From Nocardia sp. NBC_00416 (GTDB lineage: Bacteria; Actinomycetota; Actinomycetes; Mycobacteriales; Mycobacteriaceae): a stretch of 64,000 bases of DNA. The DNA is taken from assembly GCF_036032445.1 (NCBI RefSeq), contig NZ_CP107932.1, forward strand, positions 4,466,501-4,530,500, in the 5' to 3' direction. Position numbers and translations under genes: made by a program. Under the pieces are notes generated by a model, which saw only the letters and a list, made by a program, of their open reading frames with translations, was not told the origin of the DNA and did not search any database. Below, in pieces: positions 24,384 through 33,355 of this stretch. Position 1 is the stretch's first letter, and each line of letters begins with the position of its first letter.

Positions 24384-25775
24384 TCACCAGGGTCCGACGG
24401 GCAGACCGACCCGCGTCGCGGTCTCGGTGGCAAGCCGATGGAGTTCGGCGGTATCGGGTACCCGCTCGGGGTCGAGAGACGCCAGCGTCAGCAGGTAGTC
24501 GTCGCGGAAGCGGCACAGGTAGCCGGAGAGGCGGGTCCGCGGGCGGCGCGCGTATGTGAGTCCGGGATGAACGGCTCGGGTGGCGATACCGACGCATTCG
24601 TGCGACCCGAGCGTGTACAGCGCCGGGGGGATCACGCCGATATTCGAACACAGGATGTCGCGTTCGCCCGCTCCCCGGGACAGGAAGTGAGCCACCCTGT
24701 CCGGGACCAGGTAGAGGAACTCCTCCGGCACGCCCGCCGGACCGGTCATCCGCCGCTCGTACGCGACCCGGGCCTTCGCGCGGATCTCCGCCGGACCGTC
24801 CGACCGGGTCACGGCGATCTCGGTCACGGCGAGGTCGTTGTCGATCCGGGAATCGGATCGGGTGTCCACCGGCAGGCTCGCCGCGATCACGGATCCGGGA
24901 AACCCGGCGGCCCACAACATATTCGCCACGAACCAGATGAACAGGCTGTTCGCCGTACCCCCGTATCCGGCCGCGATCCGTTCCCACTCCGCTGCCGGGC
25001 ATCGGAGGACCATCGCCGGTTCGGGTAGTTCCGAGTCGGGCGCCGGCGGTCCGGACGTGATCTGCACGTCGCGGCGCGACAGCGCGGCCGGAGGTGGGAG
25101 CGGAGCGGGCGCGCTGTCGCCGCCTGCCGTCGCCGCGGCCCGGCGCGGTGCGGGTCTACCGCCGCAGCCGGACCTCTCATTCCCCTGATCACGTCCGCGC
25201 CACCGGATCCGTTCCACGGCGGCGCGCGCACCGTCGCGCACGACCCCTGTCCAGATCCGCGCGGCGTCGACCCAGTCCGAATCCGGCGTGTTCGCGCCCC
25301 CCGGACATGACGAGTCCGCCGCCCCGGGGCCCACCTGCCGCACTGCCAGTTCGGCGGCGATCAGCAGCCCCCGGGCGTCGGCGAGCACATGCGAACAAGT
25401 GAGGGCGACAATGGTGCTGCCGTCATCGAGCGGCGCCGCCGACAACCGCCAACCCGGCCCGAGTTCGGGATCCAGTTCCCGCCCGCGCGTATCGGCCCAC
25501 ACCAGTATTTCCGCGGGCGCCAGCGGTGCCGGATCGTAGTCGAGCGGGTGCGCACGATCGCTGCGCTGCCAGCGGGCCCGCGCACCGGGGATCCGGGCGC
25601 GGATGACGCGGCGGCCCAGCGGACCGGCCCGCAGGGCTTCGTGCAGCGGTCCGAGTTCCGCCGGCGCCACAACTCCCGTGGCACGCCATAGCCCCTGGAG
25701 CGCGATCGGGGTGCCGAGCCCCTGGTGAGTTCGCAGAAAGATCTCGTCGACGACGCTCAATCGGCGCATCCGCAC
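24384..25775 (-). CDS. Condensation-domain-like acyltransferase
   Basis: A 463-residue stand-alone protein of the CoA-dependent-acyltransferase (CAT/condensation) fold. The active-site motif reads HVLADARG, in the HxxxDxxG form, near residue 130. The C-terminal half has SNIGVIPPALYTLGSH and LTYARRPRTRLSGYLCRF, comparable to the second lobe of condensation and wax-ester-synthase-type enzymes. A Pro/Ala/Arg-rich linker (~205-235) joins the lobes. It is not fused to adenylation or carrier domains. An acyl transfer to a lipid, polyketide or peptidyl acceptor is plausible; the substrate is unknown. ATG 25775 or 25769 are equally possible starts. Confidence 0.7.
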   Translation of the reverse strand: MRMRRLSVVDEIFLRTHQGLGTPIALQGLWRATGVVAPAELGPLHEALRAGPLGRRVIRARIPGARARWQRSDRAHPLDYDPAPLAPAEILVWADTRGRELDPELGPGWRLSAAPLDDGSTIVALTCSHVLADARGLLIAAELAVRQVGPGAADSSCPGGANTPDSDWVDAARIWTGVVRDGARAAVERIRWRGRDQGNERSGCGGRPAPRRAAATAGGDSAPAPLPPPAALSRRDVQITSGPPAPDSELPEPAMVLRCPAAEWERIAAGYGGTANSLFIWFVANMLWAAGFPGSVIAASLPVDTRSDSRIDNDLAVTEIAVTRSDGPAEIRAKARVAYERRMTGPAGVPEEFLYLVPDRVAHFLSRGAGERDILCSNIGVIPPALYTLGSHECVGIATRAVHPGLTYARRPRTRLSGYLCRFRDDYLLTLASLDPERVPDTAELHRLATETATRVGLPVGPW

Positions 25776-26087
25776 AGGCTAACGGTGTTTGCCTCGCACA
25801 CAACGGGGAGCCGGGCCCGGCGACACGGTGGGTGCGGGCATCCCGATGTGTCGTGGTCGAGCATGCGGGTCCGCCGGGCTCGGGTCACAGCCGACGGGAC
25901 GTGCAGCGACGGCCGGGTCCGTGGCGGTCCCGCCGGCGGCGACGCGTTCAAGGGCGTCGACGAACTGATCGGAGGGCCGCGGCGACGGGGTGATCGGTCC
26001 GGTGTCCACGGTGATCACCGGCGGGGGCTCCCAGGTCTACACCAACCGGTCCCGATTTTTCGGGCCGCGCAAGTGTGACGTAGGACG

Positions 26088-26093
26088 CATAAT
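26088..26093 (+). promoter_or_regulatory. -10 box of leaderless transcript
   Basis: CATAAT stands 6 nt before ATG 26100, with no ribosome-binding site. The intergenic stretch 25776-26087 holds no gene I can support. Confidence 0.5.
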
Positions 26094-26099
26094 CGATGA

Positions 26100-27719
26100 A
26101 TGTCCACGCACGAGGTCTTCAACCAGGTACCGCCGATCACGCCGTTCGAGGTCTCCCGGGACCCGGCGCTGCTGGCCGGGCTGCACCGGGAGGGCGCGGG
26201 CTGGGCCGAGGCCGAAGTGCGCGAACTCGGCGCGCTGGCGGGCAGTGAACAGGTCCAGGAGTGGGGACGGCTCGCCAACGAATACCCACCGGTACTGCGG
26301 ACGCACGATCGCTACGGCAATCGCATCGACGAGGTGGAGTTCCACCCGCACTGGCACGATCTGATGACGGTCGCCGTCGAGCACGGACTGCACGGCACGC
26401 CCTGGCGCGAGAACCGGACCGGCGCGCATGTGGCGCGGGCCGCCGGGTTCTACGTCTGGGGCGCGGCCGACGGGGGGCATATGTGCCCCATCTCGATGAC
26501 CTACGCGGCGATTCCGGCGCTGCGGCACAACCCGGAACTGGCCGCGGAGTACGAACCGCTGCTCACCGCGCGCACCTACGATTTCGGGCTGCGCGAACCG
26601 ACCACCAAGGCGGGGCTGATCGCGGGCATGTCGATGACCGAGAAACAGGGCGGCTCGGATGTGCGGGCCAACACCACCACCGCCGTCGCGCAGCCCGACG
26701 GCTCGTATCGGATCGTCGGACACAAATGGTTCACCTCGGCGCCGATGTCGGATATGTTCCTGACCCTGGCGCAGGCGCCGGAAGGGCTGTCGTGTTTCCT
26801 GCTGCCCCGGGTACTGCCCGACGGTTCCCGCAATCCGATCCGGATCCAGCGGCTCAAAGACAAACTGGGCAACAAATCCAACGCGTCGGCCGAGATCGAA
26901 TACGAGAACGCCGTCGGCCGGCTGGTCGGCGCCGAGGGCGCCGGAGTGAAGACCATCATCGAGATGGTCAATATGACCCGCCTCGACTGCGTGATCGGCT
27001 CGTCGGTCGGTATGCGCGCGGCCGCCGTGCGCGCCGTCCATCACGCCCGGCACCGGCGGGCGTTCGGCGCGGCGCTGGTCGAGCAGCCCGCGATGCGCAA
27101 TGTACTGGCCGATCTGGTGATCGAATCCGAGGCCGCCACCACGGTCATGCTGCGTCTGGCCGGAGCCACCGACCGCGCCGCGGGTGATCCGGCCGAGGCC
27201 GCACTGCGCCGGATCGCGCTCGCGGTGACCAAGTACTGGGTGTGCAAGCGCGCAGCGGTGCACGCGGCGGAGGCACTCGAATGCCTGGGCGGAAACGGTT
27301 ACGTCGAGGAATCCGGGATGCCGCGGCTCTACCGGGAGGCGCCGCTCATGTCGATCTGGGAAGGGTCGGGCAATGTGGCGGCGCTCGACGCCCTGCGCGC
27401 GATGGGCACTCAGCCGGAAACGGTGGAGGCGTACTTCGCCGAGGTCGCGCAGGCACGCGGCGCGAACCCGCATCTGGATCACGCGATCGACCGGGTGGGC
27501 AAGGAACTGGCCGATCGCAGCGATATCGAGTATCGGGCACGGCGGATCGTCGAGCTGATGGCGCTCGTCCTACAGGGTGCGCAGCTGGTCCGGCACGGTC
27601 ATCGCGCGGTCGCGGACGCCTTCTGCGCCTCCCGGCTGGGCGAGGATTGGGGCGCCGCGTTCGGCACCCTGCCGACGGGAGTGGACACGGCGGCGATCAT
27701 CGAGCGGGCGTTCGTCTGA
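26100..27719 (+). CDS. AidB-type acyl-CoA dehydrogenase
   Basis: A 539-residue flavoprotein of the AidB branch of acyl-CoA dehydrogenases, which are tetrameric FAD enzymes. Motifs: GMSMTEKQGGSDVRANTT, HKWFTSAPMSDMFLTLAQA, the FAD-contact block HARHRRAFGAALVEQPAMRNVLADL, ALECLGGNGYVEESGMPRLYREAP and the catalytic-Glu segment SIWEGSGNVAALD. E. coli AidB belongs to the alkylation response and binds DNA, but many actinobacterial members stand outside the Ada regulon and may be ordinary acyl-CoA dehydrogenases. No Ada or alkylation-repair gene is nearby. Confidence 0.9.
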   Translation: MSTHEVFNQVPPITPFEVSRDPALLAGLHREGAGWAEAEVRELGALAGSEQVQEWGRLANEYPPVLRTHDRYGNRIDEVEFHPHWHDLMTVAVEHGLHGTPWRENRTGAHVARAAGFYVWGAADGGHMCPISMTYAAIPALRHNPELAAEYEPLLTARTYDFGLREPTTKAGLIAGMSMTEKQGGSDVRANTTTAVAQPDGSYRIVGHKWFTSAPMSDMFLTLAQAPEGLSCFLLPRVLPDGSRNPIRIQRLKDKLGNKSNASAEIEYENAVGRLVGAEGAGVKTIIEMVNMTRLDCVIGSSVGMRAAAVRAVHHARHRRAFGAALVEQPAMRNVLADLVIESEAATTVMLRLAGATDRAAGDPAEAALRRIALAVTKYWVCKRAAVHAAEALECLGGNGYVEESGMPRLYREAPLMSIWEGSGNVAALDALRAMGTQPETVEAYFAEVAQARGANPHLDHAIDRVGKELADRSDIEYRARRIVELMALVLQGAQLVRHGHRAVADAFCASRLGEDWGAAFGTLPTGVDTAAIIERAFV

Positions 27720-27726
27720 TCCCGGG

Positions 27727-28863
27727 TCAGCGGGCCGGGAGCACCTGCCCGAGGAAAACGAGGGCGCGGTCCAGGCCGCCCCGATCTCGCAGGTCTTCGT
27801 GCCCGGCGTCGAGCAGCTGGACCTCGTGCCGGGTGCCGTGCAGGGCGAACTGACCCAGCAGCGCGAGGGTCAGCGGTAGCGGGACGACGGTGTCGTAGTT
27901 GCCGTGCACGACGAGAATCGGATCCCGGTAGCCGCTGACCGGCACTCCCATGTACTCCCGCAGCGTCGGCGCGAACTCCGGATCGTCGAGCGGACGCGAC
28001 ACCAGATCACCGATCTGCGCGCTGGCCAGCATCGCCCCGGCCTGGGAACTGCACCCGGTCCCGAGCCCTTCGATGAACTGCCGCCCCGCCGAGGTCAAGT
28101 AGTCGCGCACATCGATATCGAGCCGGGCGCCCGCCATACCGGCGAGCACCATGGCGACGGCCCGGCCGGCGTATCCGGGCACCTCGGGCTGGTCCGGCCG
28201 CGAACGCAGGAAGACGTTCTCCAGGTTGCTGGCCGGGGCCAGCGCGGCGGTGCCGCGGAAATCGAGTTCGGGTGCGTACTCCGGGGCGAGCCGGCCGGTG
28301 CCGAGCGCGGCATGACCGCCTTGGGACGCTCCAGCCACCGCCCAGCTCGTGGACAGTCCGGTGAACGCGGCCCGGGCGGCGCGCACCGCGTCGATGGTGG
28401 CGGTGGCCTCGGTGCCGGTCTGCAAGTAGGGGTGCGGACCCGGCGAGCCGGGGCTCAGGCCGATGTAGTCGGGGGCGACCACCGCGTATCCGGCGTCGTT
28501 GAGCCGCGCCACGGTCGGGCCGGTGCCCTGTTCCAGCTGTTCGGAACCGGTGAGACCGCATTCGTGTCCGAGGCCGGAGGTGCCGTGGTCCCAGGCGACC
28601 ACCCGGCGGCCGCCGTCCGGAGCGGGGCCTCCCGGGATACGCACGATGGCCGCGGCCGGGACGAGTTCGCCGCCGGGGCCGGTGGTGACATATTCGATGC
28701 GCCGCACATCGTCGAGCCCGGCCCACTCGCGATCGAGGGGTTCGGCCGACAGCAGCCGTCCCGGATACCAGGGCGTCTCGGCCCGCGCGACCACCGGCAG
28801 GCCCGCGCACAGCGTCGCCACCAGCGTCAATATCCCCGCGATTGCCCGGACGTTGCGAACCAT
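27727..28863 (-). CDS. Secreted lipase/esterase (LIP family alpha/beta hydrolase)
   Basis: A 378-residue protein with a Sec signal peptide (residues 1-28, ending VVARA-ET). The nucleophile elbow is GASQGGHAA (Ser near 175), the preceding strand region is WDHGTSGLGHECG, and the acid and His are likely in DTVVPLPL and DAGHEDL. It matches the secretory lipase family (PF03583 type) seen in Nocardia and mycobacteria. It should act outside the cell on lipid esters. Convergent with the AidB-like gene, 7 nt between stops. Confidence 0.88.
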   Translation of the reverse strand: MVRNVRAIAGILTLVATLCAGLPVVARAETPWYPGRLLSAEPLDREWAGLDDVRRIEYVTTGPGGELVPAAAIVRIPGGPAPDGGRRVVAWDHGTSGLGHECGLTGSEQLEQGTGPTVARLNDAGYAVVAPDYIGLSPGSPGPHPYLQTGTEATATIDAVRAARAAFTGLSTSWAVAGASQGGHAALGTGRLAPEYAPELDFRGTAALAPASNLENVFLRSRPDQPEVPGYAGRAVAMVLAGMAGARLDIDVRDYLTSAGRQFIEGLGTGCSSQAGAMLASAQIGDLVSRPLDDPEFAPTLREYMGVPVSGYRDPILVVHGNYDTVVPLPLTLALLGQFALHGTRHEVQLLDAGHEDLRDRGGLDRALVFLGQVLPAR

Positions 28864-28956
28864 TGCTCTCCTCTACCGTGCGGCGGTCGAATCGTCCATG
28901 GTGGCAGCGGGCCGGGATCCCGGCCGCCGGGTGGCGCAGACACGCCCCGGCCCGGT

Positions 28957-29484
28957 TCAGCGAGTAGGCGGAGCGATCTGCCAGTACTGCTCGAGCGCGC
29001 CCGCGATATCCGGCAGGACGGTGATGGGGATCCGCTTGCGCCGCAACATGGTGCGGATCTCGGTGATCTGTTCGCGTTTGCGCAGATCGTAGGCGCCCGA
29101 GACGGGGCCGCGGACCGGCGGAATCGACAGCAGAACCAGCTCTGCGTGCACTTCGCCGCCGGCCAGGTCCAGCGCGAGCGACCAGCGCGCGTTCTCGTCG
29201 AGACCGAAGCGCCCGGCCACCACCCGCTCCCAGTCGATACTGGTCACCGACCACGGTGTGCGTTGCTGGATCGCCTGGTCGGTGAGGACGACAGTGTCCC
29301 GGGTGAACAGCGCGAACAACGCGGCGACGGCGAGCATCGCGCCGAACACGATCCCGGTGACGATCCGCGCCGGCCCGAACAGCAGGACCGTCGGGACCGT
29401 CACCACGACGACCACCGCGACTCCGGCGAGGCTGTAGGCCAGCGCCCGCCCGGTGGGCACGACACCCGCGTGCACCCTTTGCAT
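28957..29484 (-). CDS. Small membrane protein with PH-like domain
   Basis: A 175-residue protein. ATG 29484 is chosen over upstream starts because GGAG lies 8 nt before it. Two hydrophobic helices (ALAYSLAGVAVVVVVTVP and VTGIVFGAMLAVAALFAL) are followed by a beta-rich segment beginning DTVVLTDQAIQQRTPWSVTSIDWERV, which looks like the bacterial PH (bPH) domain of small actinobacterial membrane proteins. It lies 87 nt beyond the encapsulin stop on the same strand, so it could be co-transcribed with the nanocompartment genes. The function is unknown. Confidence 0.65.
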   Translation of the reverse strand: MQRVHAGVVPTGRALAYSLAGVAVVVVVTVPTVLLFGPARIVTGIVFGAMLAVAALFALFTRDTVVLTDQAIQQRTPWSVTSIDWERVVAGRFGLDENARWSLALDLAGGEVHAELVLLSIPPVRGPVSGAYDLRKREQITEIRTMLRRKRIPITVLPDIAGALEQYWQIAPPTR

Positions 29485-29571
29485 ACCGACTCCGTTCACC
29501 CCGCGAACTGGTGCTGTGCGCCACACCGTACCGGACGGTCGGCGGCGGATCCGGTGATGCTGGTCACCTGC

Positions 29572-30369
29572 TCAGAACAGGGCGACGGCAGCCTCGGCGG
29601 AGTAGACGTGGAAGGTCATGCTCTGCTGGAAGTACAGCTGGACGGTATCGGCGTCGTGGCTCAGATATCCGATGGACAGGTCCTGTCCCAGGGTGAGGTC
29701 GAAGTCCCCGCCGCGGGTGGTGAGCACGAACGCCCCGTCGATGGCCGGGGCCCAGATGATCTCACCGTCGGGGACCAGACGCTCCAGATGGGTGCGCAGC
29801 GGATGACCGTGATTGGAGGTCTCGCTCACCTTCGTATAGAGGTCGGCGCTCAGCAGCACCGAGTACGGGCCGTCGACACCGGCCAACCGCAGCTCGCTGA
29901 CCGCCAGGGCGATCACCTCGGGCACGCCGAACACATCGTCGGGAAGAGCGATCGCCTTGTTCGACGCCCCCTCGCGGATCCCGGTGATACCGGCCGCCGC
30001 GTACCCCTCGAAGACCGCTCGGTCCTCGGCGAAGGCGATATTGCGGGCGGCGTCCTTCACCGGATCCAGATCGGTGTCCTGGGCGCCGCGCTCGACATTG
30101 TCGAGTTCCTGGCGCGAGAGCGTGAACGGAACCCGCAACTCGACCAGCGGCGCCACGATCCGCTGCCGCGCCTGGACACCGTCGTGCGGTGCGGCGATGG
30201 CCTCGGTATGGCCCAGGCCGCGGGCCGAATAGTCGGTACCGTGCGGACCGGACAGGTCGACCACCCGGCGGCCGGCGTTGTGCCGTTTGAAAGTCCGCGT
30301 GGCCTCCTCTTCGATGACCGACCAGGCCGCGTCCGTGATCGGCGCGAGTTCGCGATGCAGGTTGTTCAT
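29572..30369 (-). CDS. Encapsulin shell protein (family 1)
   Basis: A 265-residue HK97-fold protein starting MNNLHRELAPITDAAWSVIE, the classic N-terminus of family 1 encapsulins (linocin M18 / CFP29). The E-loop region is around VVDLSGPHGTDYSARGLG, and the C-terminus LDLTLGQDLSIGYLSHDADTVQ is also diagnostic apart from small changes. Sixty copies would form a ~24-nm icosahedral compartment. Its start overlaps the DyP stop by 4 nt (ATGA), so shell and cargo are translated together. The system is the same one described in M. tuberculosis (Rv0798c-Rv0799c), where it handles oxidative stress. Confidence 0.95.
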   Translation of the reverse strand: MNNLHRELAPITDAAWSVIEEEATRTFKRHNAGRRVVDLSGPHGTDYSARGLGHTEAIAAPHDGVQARQRIVAPLVELRVPFTLSRQELDNVERGAQDTDLDPVKDAARNIAFAEDRAVFEGYAAAGITGIREGASNKAIALPDDVFGVPEVIALAVSELRLAGVDGPYSVLLSADLYTKVSETSNHGHPLRTHLERLVPDGEIIWAPAIDGAFVLTTRGGDFDLTLGQDLSIGYLSHDADTVQLYFQQSMTFHVYSAEAAVALF

Positions 30370-31394
30370 ACGGTGCTGCTCCTTTTCAACGTGCCGATAC
30401 CGAGGGAACCGTTCGCGACCGGCGGCGCCGGATCCGCCGCCGCTTCGGCCGCTTCCGGCGGGGCGGGCAGATCATCGAAGAAATCCTGTGGTGGAACGAA
30501 GAACAGGGTGCCGGTGACCGCGGTGGAGAAGTCCAGGATCCGATCGTGTGTGGCCTCGTCGGTTCCGAGGAACATCCGCTCCAGCATGATCTCGGTGGTC
30601 CGGGGGGTCGCCGAATAGCCGACGAAGTAGGTGCCGAACTCGCCCTCCCGGATACTGCCGAACGGCATGTTCGCGCGCAGGATCTCCCGTTGGGTGCCGT
30701 CCGCCTCGATCACCTGGTTCACCGCGATATGCGAATCCGCGGGCTTCTGGTCGTCGTCGAATTCGAAGTCCTCGAGTTTGGTGCGCCCGATGACCCGCTC
30801 CTGATCCGGTACCGGCAGCGCCCGCCAGGCGGTCATATCGTGCAGATACTTCTGCACGACCACATAGCTCCCGCCGGTGAAATCCGAGTCGTCGGCGCCG
30901 ATCAGCGCGGCCCGTCCGGCGGGGGTGCCGGGGAACCCGCCTTCGGGATTCTCGGTGCCGTCGACGAAACCGAGCAGATCGCGCTGTTCGAAATACCGGA
31001 AACCCACGGTTTCGTCGACGATCGCCCCGATACCGGCCAACCGGTCGCCGATCGCCATGGCCAGTTCGAAGCAGGCGTCGTGGACCTGGCCGCGGATGTG
31101 GAAGAGCAGATCACCGGGAGTCGCCGGCGCCTGGTGGAGTGGCCCGGCGTACCCGGGGAAATCGTGCAGTTCGGCCGGTCGGGGCCCGCCGAACAGCCGG
31201 TCCCAGGCAGCCGATCCGATGCCGGTGATACAGCCCAGCCCAGCGCCGGGCACTCGGAAACCGATGGCCCGGCGCAGGCCGGGAAGTTCGGCCAGCAGGT
31301 CCCGCGCCGCCGCCTCGCCGCCGGGTTCGATCGTGGCGACGAGGAAATGCGCGGCCGGGGTGAGTGGTTCGAGAATCGGCTGCGGCTGCCCCAT
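30366..31394 (-). CDS. DyP-type peroxidase, encapsulin cargo
   Basis: A 342-residue heme peroxidase. The GxxDG motif is in GFVDGTENPEGG (catalytic Asp), the proximal heme His is in ADSHIAVNQV, and the distal Arg is in ILRANMPFGS. After the enzyme domain there is an Ala/Pro linker and a C-terminal peptide NGSLGIGTLKRSSTV, which matches the encapsulin-targeting motif (GSLGIGSLK type). It should therefore be packed inside the shell encoded next. A -10 box 8 nt before ATG 31394 suggests a leaderless dyp-encapsulin transcript. Confidence 0.95.
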   Translation of the reverse strand: MGQPQPILEPLTPAAHFLVATIEPGGEAAARDLLAELPGLRRAIGFRVPGAGLGCITGIGSAAWDRLFGGPRPAELHDFPGYAGPLHQAPATPGDLLFHIRGQVHDACFELAMAIGDRLAGIGAIVDETVGFRYFEQRDLLGFVDGTENPEGGFPGTPAGRAALIGADDSDFTGGSYVVVQKYLHDMTAWRALPVPDQERVIGRTKLEDFEFDDDQKPADSHIAVNQVIEADGTQREILRANMPFGSIREGEFGTYFVGYSATPRTTEIMLERMFLGTDEATHDRILDFSTAVTGTLFFVPPQDFFDDLPAPPEAAEAAADPAPPVANGSLGIGTLKRSSTV

Positions 31395-31402
31395 AGCCGC
31401 TC

Positions 31403-31408
31403 ACACTA
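31403..31408 (-). promoter_or_regulatory. -10 box of the dyp-encapsulin operon
   Basis: On the minus strand TAGTGT stands 8 nt before the ATG at 31394; no ribosome-binding site lies between them. Confidence 0.5.
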
Positions 31409-31444
31409 CCGGCGAACGACCAGGGACCACGGAACGCGGGCGGA

Positions 31445-31771
31445 CTACTTGGCCACTGTCAGCAGAAACGCCACATCGTCGATGGCCTGCACGCTGTGCC
31501 GGGCCTTGGGCACCACCAGCAGATCGCCGGTCGATCCCTTCCACTCGTTCTCTCCGCTGTTCAGCGTGAGTGTGCCGGACAGTACGAGCAGAGTGGCCTC
31601 ACCGCTGTTGTCGTGTTCGGCCAGACTCTGGCCCGCGCACAACCCCACCACGGTCTGCCGCAGCGAGTTCGCGTGACCGCCGTAGATGGTCTGGGAACTG
31701 CGGCCACTGGTCACGGTCGCGGCCAACTTCAATTGCTGCCGGGCCACCGCTGTCAGCGATTTCTTGTCCAT
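31445..31771 (-). CDS. Small cupin-domain protein
   Basis: A 108-residue single-domain cupin. ATG 31771 (MDKKSLTAVARQQL) is chosen because AAAGGCGG precedes it and the upstream open frame is not protein-like. The barrel is visible as VGLCAGQSLAEHDNSGEATLLVLSG and GDLLVVPKARHSVQAIDDVAFLLTV. The conserved His-containing motifs are partly kept (AEHDN, ARHS), so metal binding is possible. Stand-alone cupins of this size often protect or sense small molecules; the substrate is unknown. Confidence 0.8.
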   Translation of the reverse strand: MDKKSLTAVARQQLKLAATVTSGRSSQTIYGGHANSLRQTVVGLCAGQSLAEHDNSGEATLLVLSGTLTLNSGENEWKGSTGDLLVVPKARHSVQAIDDVAFLLTVAK

Positions 31772-31848
31772 GGACCGCCTTTCGCCTCCACATACCCACG
31801 ACCGGGCTGTGATCGCGGGACGTACAGCCGAGTATGCCCGACCGGGCT

Positions 31849-32418
31849 CTACCGTTCGGGCGTTTTCCGAGGCTGTGCCGGTATCGCAAGCCGGGCCGCG
31901 GCCGGAAACGGTCGGTCGCGGGTGAAACGCCTGATCCGGTAGTTCAAGCCGGCGGACGATTCCGACCAGGTCGCCGGGTCGGCGGAGGACCATTCGGGAC
32001 CCGGTGCGGGGGCGTGGGCGTCGCCGTCCACCTCGGTGTCGACCTCGGTGATCAGCAGTTCGGTCGCATACGGCAGCGCGAGCCGATAGATCTCCCCGCC
32101 GCCGATCACCCAGGTCGCGGCGGGGGCCGCCAGCGCCAGCGCCGCCGCGACCGAATCAGCGGCTTCCGCCCCGGGCGCGGACCAGTCGGACTGCCGGGTC
32201 ACGACGATATTGCGGCGGCCGGGCAGCGGCCGGAAACGCGGCGGCAGCGAATCCCAGGTCCGGCGGCCCATGATCACCGGGTGACCGGCGGTCGTCGTCT
32301 TGAAGCGGGCCATATCCTCGGGGACCCGCCAGGGAATGGTGTTGTCCACCCCGATCACCCCGGCGGGGGTCTGAGCCCAGATGAGGCCGATGACGCGTGC
32401 GGAATCCGGCGCGGTCAC
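31849..32418 (-). CDS. dfrA: Dihydrofolate reductase
   Basis: A 189-residue enzyme producing tetrahydrofolate. Core motifs: IGLIWAQTPAGVIGVDNTIPWRVPEDMARFK (in two halves, substrate site), GHPVIMGRRTWDSLP, RRNIVVTRQ (NADPH) and WVIGGGEIYRLALPYA. Domain ends near NYRIRRFTR at about residue 165; the last ~22 residues are a basic extension not found in the usual 159-residue enzyme. GTG 32418 overlaps the thyA stop by 4 nt. The dfrA-thyA pair recycles folate during dTMP synthesis. Confidence 0.96.
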   Translation of the reverse strand: MTAPDSARVIGLIWAQTPAGVIGVDNTIPWRVPEDMARFKTTTAGHPVIMGRRTWDSLPPRFRPLPGRRNIVVTRQSDWSAPGAEAADSVAAALALAAPAATWVIGGGEIYRLALPYATELLITEVDTEVDGDAHAPAPGPEWSSADPATWSESSAGLNYRIRRFTRDRPFPAAARLAIPAQPRKTPER

Positions 32419-33254
32419 ACCGCCACCGGCGCCTTGATCGCCGGGTGGTGGCGGTAGTCGTGCACCCGTACGTCCTCGTACCGGTAGTCGTACAGGGAGT
32501 CGGCGGGTGCGAGTTCGAGCGCCGGGAACGGGTACGGGTCGCGGGTCAGCTGTTCGGCGACCTGCTCGTGATGGTTGTCGTAGATATGGCAGTCACCGCC
32601 GGTCCAGATGAAATCACCCGGCGTGAGCCCGGCCTGCTGGGCCACCATCACGGTCAGCAGCGCGTAGCTCGCGATATTGAACGGCACCCCGAGGAAGAGG
32701 TCGGCGCTGCGCTGATACAGCTGGCAGGACAACCGGCCGTCGGCGACGTAGAACTGGAACAGCGCGTGACACGGCGCCAGCGCCATCCGGTCCAGCTCGG
32801 CCACATTCCAGGCCGAGACGAGCATCCGCCGGGAATCCGGATCGGTACGCAGGGTGTGCAGGACCTGGGCGATCTGGTCGATATGACGGCCGTCGGGAGC
32901 CGGCCAGGATCGCCACTGCACCCCGTACACCGGACCGAGCTCACCGTCGGCACCGGCCCATTCGTCCCAGATGGTGACCCCGTGCTCGCGCAACCACCGC
33001 ACGTTGGAATCCCCGCGCAGGAACCACAGCAGTTCGTACACGATCGATTTGAGGTGCACCTTCTTGGTGGTGATCAGGGGGAATCCGGCGGAGAGGTCGT
33101 AACGCAGCTGGTGCCCGAACACACTGCGGGTGCCGGTCCCGGTGCGGTCCGCTTTGGCGGTCCCCGTGTCGAGGACGAGCCGGAGCAGATCTTCGTACTG
33201 GGTGTCCGGTGCGTGTCGCGGGTCCGGAACCTGGCTGTTCGCTGCGCTGACCAC
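32415..33254 (-). CDS. thyA: Thymidylate synthase
   Basis: A 279-residue classical ThyA that methylates dUMP with methylene-THF. The catalytic Cys is in LAPCHALFQFYV, followed by LSCQLYQRSADLFLGVPFNIASYA, and the C-terminal HDYRHHPAIKAPVAV is the canonical end. The N-terminus carries ~15 extra residues before DTQYEDLLRLVLDTG. It lies directly upstream of dfrA with a 4-nt overlap. No ThyX is visible here. Confidence 0.97.
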   Translation of the reverse strand: MVSAANSQVPDPRHAPDTQYEDLLRLVLDTGTAKADRTGTGTRSVFGHQLRYDLSAGFPLITTKKVHLKSIVYELLWFLRGDSNVRWLREHGVTIWDEWAGADGELGPVYGVQWRSWPAPDGRHIDQIAQVLHTLRTDPDSRRMLVSAWNVAELDRMALAPCHALFQFYVADGRLSCQLYQRSADLFLGVPFNIASYALLTVMVAQQAGLTPGDFIWTGGDCHIYDNHHEQVAEQLTRDPYPFPALELAPADSLYDYRYEDVRVHDYRHHPAIKAPVAV

Positions 33255-33355
33255 GCGCCGAGCTTACTTCGCGCCCGTGGACCCTCGCACACGCTGGTCA
33301 CTTCCGAGTACGACCGCGGGGAAGGGTCCGCGGCCCGACCTGCCAAGCTGACCTC

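Noticed and set aside
31772..31993. A 74-residue N-terminal extension of the cupin protein
   Set aside because: The cupin has its own ribosome-binding site and typical start at 31771; the extension overlaps the dfrA 3' end antisense-free region and is not protein-like.
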